Positions 5,385-9,584 of a DNA stretch of 9,584 bases are shown piece after piece (the stretch's first letter is position 1; each line of letters starts with the position of its first letter). The notes under the pieces are model-generated. The model had not been told where the DNA came from. It was given only the letters and a program-made list of their open reading frames with translations, and ran no database searches. The translations under genes and the position numbers were made by a program. The stretch is from CAKVLS01 sp045605365. GTDB lineage: Bacteria; Bacillota; Clostridia; Christensenellales; UBA1242. The stretch is from contig JAZUPV010000121.1 of assembly GCA_045605365.1 (NCBI GenBank), positions 1 through 9,584 on the forward strand. The letters are read 5' to 3'.

Positions 5385-6746
5385 ATGAATCAAGAACTTA
5401 TTGAAAAACTAGAAAACAAACAATACACAGAACTAAAAAGTATTTTAAAAGAAATGTTGGTACAAGACATTGCAGAATTTTTAGAAGAGTTAGATAACCC
5501 CTTATGGTTGTTAAAAGTTTTTAAACTATTGCCTAAAGATGTGGGTGCAGAAGTTTTTAGCTATGCCGATATAAGTATACAAGAGCAACTAGTTAGTGCC
5601 CTTAGTGACAAAGAAGTTGCCTTTCTTATAGAAGATATGTATATAGACGACGCGGTTGATATGGTAGAAGAAATGCCTGCCAATATTGTAGAAAAGGTCT
5701 TAAAAAACTCTACCGCACAAACTCGTCAAACTATCAACAAACTTTTGTGTTATGAAGACGATACCGCAGGGTCGATTATGACAACTGAGTATCTTGATAT
5801 CAAAGATGATTATACTGTAGCTGAAGCACTAAAGCGTATCCGCAAAAAAGGTCAAGACGCCGAAACTATCAACGTACTATACGTAACTGATAAGCGTAGA
5901 ATAATAAAAGGTGTTTTAAGCATTAGAGATATACTTCTTGCAGACCCAGAAGATAAAGTAGTTGACCATATGGAAGATAATGTTATCTACGCAAAAACAA
6001 ACACCGACCAAGAAGAAATCGCACAAACATTTAAAAAGTACGACATATTGGCGTTGCCTATAGTCGACAACGAAAACCGCCTTGTAGGTATCGTTACTGT
6101 CGACGACGTTATGGAGATTATCGAAGAAGAAGCAACCGAAGATATCTCAAAAATGGCTGCGGTAGCACCTAGTGACAAACCATATCTTAAGACCAGTGTC
6201 TTTAAACTATGGCTAAATCGTGTGCCTTGGCTTGCGCTACTTATGTTGTCTTCTACAATAACAAGCATTATTATCACCAGAAACGAAGCTTTGCTTAGCG
6301 CTTCTGCTTATGGCATTATTCTTACTGCTTGTATCCCTATGATAATGGGTACCGGTGGTAATGCCGGCGGTCAAGCATCAGCTACTATCATACGTGGTAT
6401 AGCCCTTGACGAAATATCTTTTAAAGATACCCTTAAGGTAGTGTGGAAAGAAATTAGAGTTTCTGTTTTGTTGGGTCTTACATTGTCAGTGCTTTGCTTT
6501 TTAAAATTGTTATATTTAGATGGTTTACATCTAGAAAAAGATGGTTATCTAGTAGCGGCAATTATTTGTCTAGCTATGTTTATAGTTATAACTATCTCAA
6601 AAATAGTAGGTTCAATATTGCCTTTGCTTGCAAAAAAATGCAAACTTGACCCAGCAGTTATGGCTAGCCCATTTATCACAACAATCATTGATGCTGTGTC
6701 TTTGCTTGTTTTGTGTGGGTTGTCATTTGCTTTGTTGCCAGCATAA
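5385..6746 (+). CDS. mgtE: Magnesium transporter MgtE
   Basis: 453 residues, the normal MgtE length. Residues 1-130 are the helical N domain, ending in YEDDTAGSIMTTEYL (123-137). Residues 135-250 hold two CBS repeats (ALKRIRKKG..., and LALPIVDNENRLVGIVTVDDVM at its end), which bind Mg2+ and close the channel when cytosolic Mg2+ is high. After a plug helix (about 250-275) come five membrane segments (about 280-298, 306-322, 357-377, 388-413, 430-452). The pore signatures are complete: GTGGNAGGQ (322-330) and DPAVMASPFITTIIDA (422-437), with D436 at the position of the pore Mg2+-binding Asp. Functions as a dimer in the plasma membrane. Ribosome site AGGGGG (5370-5375) nine bases before the ATG. 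It is alone, between a structured leader and a shared terminator. Confidence 0.97.
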   Translation: MNQELIEKLENKQYTELKSILKEMLVQDIAEFLEELDNPLWLLKVFKLLPKDVGAEVFSYADISIQEQLVSALSDKEVAFLIEDMYIDDAVDMVEEMPANIVEKVLKNSTAQTRQTINKLLCYEDDTAGSIMTTEYLDIKDDYTVAEALKRIRKKGQDAETINVLYVTDKRRIIKGVLSIRDILLADPEDKVVDHMEDNVIYAKTNTDQEEIAQTFKKYDILALPIVDNENRLVGIVTVDDVMEIIEEEATEDISKMAAVAPSDKPYLKTSVFKLWLNRVPWLALLMLSSTITSIIITRNEALLSASAYGIILTACIPMIMGTGGNAGGQASATIIRGIALDEISFKDTLKVVWKEIRVSVLLGLTLSVLCFLKLLYLDGLHLEKDGYLVAAIICLAMFIVITISKIVGSILPLLAKKCKLDPAVMASPFITTIIDAVSLLVLCGLSFALLPA

Positions 6747-6756
6747 ACAAAAAAAT

Positions 6757-6787
6757 AAAACACATAGTATTAGCTATGTGTTTTTTT
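6757..6787. terminator. Bidirectional terminator between mgtE and the ABC exporter gene
   Basis: AAAACACATAG (6757-6767) pairs with CTATGTGTTTT (6774-6784) around TATTAG. A T-run (6781-6787) follows on the plus strand, and the A-rich stretch 6748-6760 gives a T-run on the minus strand. It serves the two convergent genes, whose stop codons are about 48 bases apart. Confidence 0.92.
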
Positions 6788-6794
6788 ATTTGAT

Positions 6795-8612
6795 TTAACC
6801 TTGTTGACTAGGTTGGTCTTCGGTAGATACTGTTTGAGACAACAATACTTGGGTTAGTTGTTCTGCAGTTTCTTCGCTTTGATACAATTCTTTGTACAAC
6901 TTACAACGTTTAAATAATTGTTTGTGAGTGCCTTGGTCGATAATGTTGCCTTGGTCAAGAACCATAATAGTATCAGCATCAACTATTGTTGATAGTCGGT
7001 GTGCTACGATTATGATGGTGTGGTCTTTTTTAAGGTCGTCGATAGCTTTTACAATGTTGCTTTGACTTTCGTTGTCTAGGGCACTAGTTGCTTCGTCTAG
7101 TACGATTATTTTGCTATTTTTTAGCAAGATTCTTGCGATGGCTATTCTTTGCTTTTGTCCGCCCGACAACATAACCCCATTCTCGCCAACTTTGCTATCT
7201 AGACCATTTTCTAATGTCTTGACAAAGTCCCAAATTTGGGCACGTTTAAGGGCTTTAATCATTTGTTTGTCAGTAGCTTGTGGATTGATAAACAACAAGT
7301 TTTCTCTAATAGTTCTATTAAAAATATAAGGTGCTTGAGTAACTATACCGACGTTATTTCTTAAGCTATCTTCTGTTAGGTCGTTGATGTTGACGCCGTC
7401 TAACAAAATCTCACCTTTATTGATAGAATATAGCTTGTTGGTTAGGGCAAGTATGGTAGATTTGCCACTACCAGATTTGCCTACAATTGCGGTTGTTTTG
7501 TTTGGTTCAAAATTGATGTTGATGTTTTTCAAAACATCTTTGCCTTCTTCATAGGCAAAAGTTACATTTCTAAATTCTAAGTTGCCTTTAACTTTTTTAA
7601 CTGTTTGTTCACCAAAAGTTTCTTTAGGGAACTCGTCAATAACTTCAAATACACGCTGTGCGGCAAGTTCACCTTCGATTGCGTATTGTTTGATTGAAGC
7701 AAAGTAACTTGTCAAGTTTCTAATATTGCCGTGGTACATATAGATAATTAAGAAGTTAGCAAGAGTTATCCAACCGTTTTTGATAAATAGTATGCCCATT
7801 ATCAAAAAGCCCACTTCAAAAAATGCCGCTACAATATCTCTCACAACAACATATTTTCTACGAGTAACACGTGATAAAATGTTTATCTTTAATGCATCTT
7901 GGAACTTTTCGCCAGAGTCTTGTATGGTTGAGTTTCTTATGTTAAGGCTCTTTAAGTCTCTTAGTCCACGTATTTGTTCGTTGTATGCACCAGTTGAGAT
8001 GTCACGCTTTTCTCTAAAGTGCTTTCTTTGTTTGTACCACATATATTCTTTGCGGCTATCAAATATCCAAAGCACACCTACATAAGCAATCAACATCGCA
8101 AAAAAGTACAAATCAATAAATGCAATATATACTAAGAAACCAATATTGCTTATTATGTCTAATACTACAGACATTATGTCAATAAGTACGTCTGAGCATT
8201 TGCCTGCGTCTTGGTTAAGTCTTTCTATATAGACGCCGTTGTTGGTTTGGTCGTTTTTTGACATAGTGACACGGGTGATGGCACTAATAAGGGTGGTCTT
8301 TATATCAAACACAACCTTGTTGTCCATCTTGACATAACATATATTGTGTAGGTAGTTAAATATTGATACGACAATTCTTATACCAATCAGCCCTATACAA
8401 CACCACAAAGCTGGCATATAGTCAAACTCAGACAGTTTAGCAAGTATTTGTGCTTTTAGTATTGGGTTAAAAAATCCTACTACAGCAGACAACACCAAAA
8501 AGGCTATCGTCAATATAAACAACCCGCCATACTTTTTGTAAAATGGCACAAGTTTTTTTAGACCTTTATAGCCTTTAAGTCTATTAACTTTCTTTTCTTT
8601 GGTCTTTTTCAT
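6795..8612 (-). CDS. ABC exporter half-transporter (fused TM and ATPase)
   Basis: 605 residues: a type I exporter membrane domain (about 25-320; hydrophobic segments near 30-50, 68-88, 146-163, 166-184, 255-277, 281-300) followed by one nucleotide-binding domain. The ATPase motifs are intact: Walker A GKSGSGKST (378-386), Q-loop Q426, signature LSGGQ (482-486), Walker B IIVLDE (502-507) with catalytic E507, D-loop SALD (510-513) and switch H538. It should work as a homodimer, since no second half-transporter is adjacent. It lacks a peptidase C39 domain. The substrate (lipid, peptide or drug) cannot be told; MsbA/multidrug-like is the general class. The last ~27 residues (Gln/Ser/Thr-rich) are an unstructured tail beyond the usual end. 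Start chosen from AGAGGT (complement of 8620-8625), seven bases upstream, and the Lys-rich N-terminus. Confidence 0.96.
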   Translation of the reverse strand: MKKTKEKKVNRLKGYKGLKKLVPFYKKYGGLFILTIAFLVLSAVVGFFNPILKAQILAKLSEFDYMPALWCCIGLIGIRIVVSIFNYLHNICYVKMDNKVVFDIKTTLISAITRVTMSKNDQTNNGVYIERLNQDAGKCSDVLIDIMSVVLDIISNIGFLVYIAFIDLYFFAMLIAYVGVLWIFDSRKEYMWYKQRKHFREKRDISTGAYNEQIRGLRDLKSLNIRNSTIQDSGEKFQDALKINILSRVTRRKYVVVRDIVAAFFEVGFLIMGILFIKNGWITLANFLIIYMYHGNIRNLTSYFASIKQYAIEGELAAQRVFEVIDEFPKETFGEQTVKKVKGNLEFRNVTFAYEEGKDVLKNININFEPNKTTAIVGKSGSGKSTILALTNKLYSINKGEILLDGVNINDLTEDSLRNNVGIVTQAPYIFNRTIRENLLFINPQATDKQMIKALKRAQIWDFVKTLENGLDSKVGENGVMLSGGQKQRIAIARILLKNSKIIVLDEATSALDNESQSNIVKAIDDLKKDHTIIIVAHRLSTIVDADTIMVLDQGNIIDQGTHKQLFKRCKLYKELYQSEETAEQLTQVLLSQTVSTEDQPSQQG

Positions 8613-8636
8613 AATAAATACCTCTAAAGTACACTT

Positions 8637-8665
8637 AGTATACTACAATTATTTTTGATAATCAA
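8637..8665 (-). promoter_or_regulatory. Promoter of the ABC exporter gene with palindromic -10
   Basis: Minus-strand TTGATT (complement of 8660-8665), 17-base spacer, TATACT (complement of 8637-8642). The -10 lies within a perfect palindrome TAGTATACTA (8636-8645), a shape that a dimeric repressor could bind, though such a short AT-rich palindrome can arise by chance. Confidence 0.7.
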
Positions 8666-8680
8666 TATTTAAACATTTAT

Positions 8681-8709
8681 TTTACTTTTAAAAATCAATT
8701 TGTTATCAT
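8681..8709 (+). promoter_or_regulatory. Promoter of the thioesterase gene
   Basis: TTTACT (8681-8686), 17 bases, then TATCAT (8704-8709), with TGT just before it (8701-8703) completing an extended -10. Start near 8716 gives a leader of about 60 bases. It is divergent from the ABC exporter promoter, with start sites roughly 85 bases apart. Confidence 0.6.
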
Positions 8710-8723
8710 ATTTTTACTATAAA

Positions 8724-8764
8724 ATTAATAGTTATATCTTTTTATAACAATATTAATAACTATA
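8724..8764 (+). repeat. Direct and inverted repeats in the thioesterase leader
   Basis: ATTAATAGTTATA (8724-8736) and ATTAATAACTATA (8752-8764) share the first seven bases as a direct repeat, while ATAGTTAT (8728-8735) and ATAACTAT (8756-8763) are exact inverse complements. GTTATA (8731-8736) with TATAAC (8743-8748) forms a further inverted repeat. It lies in the predicted 5' UTR and ends at the ribosome site AGGAG (8766-8770), so it could fold to occlude it or bind a protein. Confidence 0.5.
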
Positions 8765-8776
8765 TAGGAGCAATCT

Positions 8777-9292
8777 ATGAAATATCAAGTTATCAAAAAA
8801 CATAACAATTCGGATATGTGTGTAGTGTGTGGGTACAAAAATCCTTTTTCACTAAATACACAATTTTACGAAATACAAGGTGAGTATATAGTAGGTTTGA
8901 CCCAAGGTAAAGAAGAACACCAAAGTTATCCCAATCGTATGCACGGTGGCTTAATCTCGGCACTTCTTGACGAAGCTATCGGTAGAGCTATACAAATCAA
9001 AGACCCAGATATGTGGGGCGTAACAGGTGACCTTAATGTTAAGTTTAGAAAACCCGTACCACTTAACTCTCCACTAAAAATTGTCGGCTGGATAACCAAA
9101 GAAACAAGCCGTGCCTTTGTTGGAGAAGGTTTTATAGAAGACGAACAAGGGACATTACTTGCATCAGGCAGCGCTACTTATATCAAAATACCCCTAGATA
9201 AGATTGTTGCAGACCAAAATTGCGAAGTGGAGTGGGTTTTGTTGCCAGATAACGAGCCACCACAATATATAGATATTAGCAATATAAAATAA
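8777..9292 (+). CDS. PaaI-type hotdog thioesterase, 171 aa
   Basis: Hotdog-fold protein of the PaaI/YiiD-like thioesterase group. Its N-terminus has the C15-x2-C18-G motif followed by NPFSLNTQFYE (22-32), a common opening in one subgroup of this family. The core HGGLISALLDEAIGRA (56-71) has the H-G-G turn and the D65/E66 pair in the central helix that form the catalytic centre for acyl-CoA hydrolysis. The strand block VKFRKPVPLNSPL (88-100) and AFVGEGFIEDEQGTLLASGSATYI (roughly 113-136) complete the sheet. The C-terminal ~30 residues (VEWVLLPDNEPP) extend past the usual domain. Likely cytoplasmic, acting on a small acyl- or aryl-CoA as a dimer or tetramer; the exact substrate is unknown. AGGAG (8766-8770) lies six bases before the ATG. 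Single-gene unit, ending at its own terminator. Confidence 0.92.
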   Translation: MKYQVIKKHNNSDMCVVCGYKNPFSLNTQFYEIQGEYIVGLTQGKEEHQSYPNRMHGGLISALLDEAIGRAIQIKDPDMWGVTGDLNVKFRKPVPLNSPLKIVGWITKETSRAFVGEGFIEDEQGTLLASGSATYIKIPLDKIVADQNCEVEWVLLPDNEPPQYIDISNIK

Positions 9293-9296
9293 TCAT

Positions 9297-9329
9297 AAGA
9301 CCAGCCTAAAATTTTAGCTGGTCTTTTTT
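9297..9329 (+). terminator. Rho-independent terminator of the thioesterase gene
   Basis: AAGACCAGC (9297-9305) pairs with GCTGGTCTT (9317-9325), and the inside (TAAAA/TTTTA, with C9306 bulged) can extend the stem. Six Ts (9324-9329) follow. It begins four bases after the stop codon. Confidence 0.92.
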
Positions 9330-9331
9330 AT

Positions 9332-9434
9332 ACAACATATAGTGGTAGGGCAAATTTTGACACAAGATAGGCTTTTTGGTGCAAATTACTATATATTGTG
9401 TATATAAAGTAGGCTACTACTACAAAATATAGTG
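9332..9434. repeat. Three copies of ACAANATATAGT
   Basis: The 12-mer occurs at 9332-9343 (N=C, plus strand), 9422-9433 (N=A, plus strand) and 9388-9399 (N=T, minus strand). The first and last share 13 of 14 bases, TACAANATATAGTG. Three near-perfect copies within about 100 bases in an otherwise gene-free region are more than expected even for AT-rich DNA. They could be protein-binding sites (iteron-like) or a decayed duplication. Confidence 0.7.
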
Positions 9435-9487
9435 TAAAGTTTTTGTTACATAATTTGCTTTATGACAAAAAATTTTCACAAATTTGC
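9350..9487. repeat. Four GCAAATT repeats in mirrored pairs
   Basis: GCAAATT is read on the plus strand at 9350-9356 and 9381-9387 (31 apart) and on the minus strand at 9452-9458 and 9481-9487 (29 apart). The two pairs are inverted and nearly symmetric about position 9419, next to the short palindrome AGTAGGCTACT (9408-9418). Confidence 0.65.
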
Positions 9488-9490
9488 ATC

Positions 9491-9548
9491 AAAATTTAAT
9501 AAAAAAAATAAAATTTTAAAAAAATTTTTATAAAAAAAGTTATCCACA
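9491..9548 (+). other. A/T-only tract next to a perfect DnaA box
   Basis: Bases 9491-9538 are 48 consecutive A/T bases, followed directly by GTTATCCACA, where TTATCCACA (9540-9548) is a perfect match to the DnaA-box consensus. One further weak site, TGTGTATAT (9397-9405), has one mismatch on the minus strand. An unwinding-prone tract beside a DnaA box is what a replication origin needs, but one strong box is not proof; the window ends before the neighbourhood can be judged. Confidence 0.5.
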
Positions 9549-9561
9549 ATTGCAGTTTTCA

Positions 9562-9584
9562 ATCAAAAACCCCCTGTTTTTGAT
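9562..9584. repeat. Inverted repeat at the window edge
   Basis: ATCAAAAAC (9562-9570) and GTTTTTGAT (9576-9584) form a perfect 9-bp stem with the loop CCCCT. It ends exactly at the last base, so the stem may be longer. No gene is visible on either side within the window for which it would terminate; the next element lies beyond the end. Confidence 0.7.

Noticed and set aside
7072..8085. Plus-strand open frames inside the ABC exporter gene
   Set aside because: The minus-strand gene has every ABC motif; the plus-strand frames lack ribosome sites and resemble no family.
9414..9422. DnaA-trio (TAGTAGTAG on the minus strand)
   Set aside because: Three triplets are present but not next to the perfect DnaA box or at the correct distance; kept only as a weak hint in the origin discussion.
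1..9584. Mobile elements, CRISPR, or recoded TGA
   Set aside because: No transposase, integrase, terminal repeats or spaced identical repeats of CRISPR length were seen, and all Trp codons are TGG.

Overview
The window is a low-GC (roughly one-third G+C) bacterial segment that uses the standard bacterial code: Trp is TGG and no gene needs TGA read through. Purine-rich Shine-Dalgarno sites, many short AT-flanked hairpin terminators, extended -10 promoters, a CCA-encoding tRNA-Ser and the protein families all suggest an uncultured-type Bacillota (Clostridia or Bacilli-like), probably host-associated. Species cannot be named from the sequence. Nothing looks like a transposon, phage or CRISPR array.

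Layout. 1-301: tRNA-Ser(UGA) on the minus strand with its own promoter and terminator, divergent from the next gene. 302-1189: an unrecognised 251-residue soluble protein and its terminator. 1259-3404: a 702-residue membrane-anchored protein joining a BspA-type leucine-rich repeat segment to what I read as a GT80 (PM0188-type) sialyltransferase domain with its active-site motifs kept. This is the most unusual gene here. 3414-5241: a tight operon of a Nudix hydrolase, a YhcC/YtqA-type radical SAM protein (8-nt overlap) and a small DUF2188 protein. 5176-6787: a long structured leader followed by the Mg2+ channel/transporter gene mgtE, ending in a terminator shared with a convergent gene. 6795-8665: an ABC exporter half-transporter on the minus strand, divergent from 8681-9329, a PaaI-type hotdog thioesterase. 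9330-9584: no gene, but dense in repeats.

The genes look mostly independent: nearly every one has its own promoter and terminator, and only the Nudix/radical SAM/DUF2188 set is clearly co-transcribed. A pathway common to the whole window is not evident.

Places most worth a second look: (1) the LRR-GT80 fusion, predicted to sit outside the membrane with no CMP-sialate genes nearby; (2) the last 250 bases, with three copies of ACAANATATAGT, four copies of GCAAATT arranged symmetrically, a 48-bp pure A/T tract, a perfect DnaA box (TTATCCACA) and a hairpin at the window edge, which together resemble part of a replication origin; (3) the mgtE leader, which can form two mutually exclusive hairpins, one terminator-like, without a recognisable M-box.
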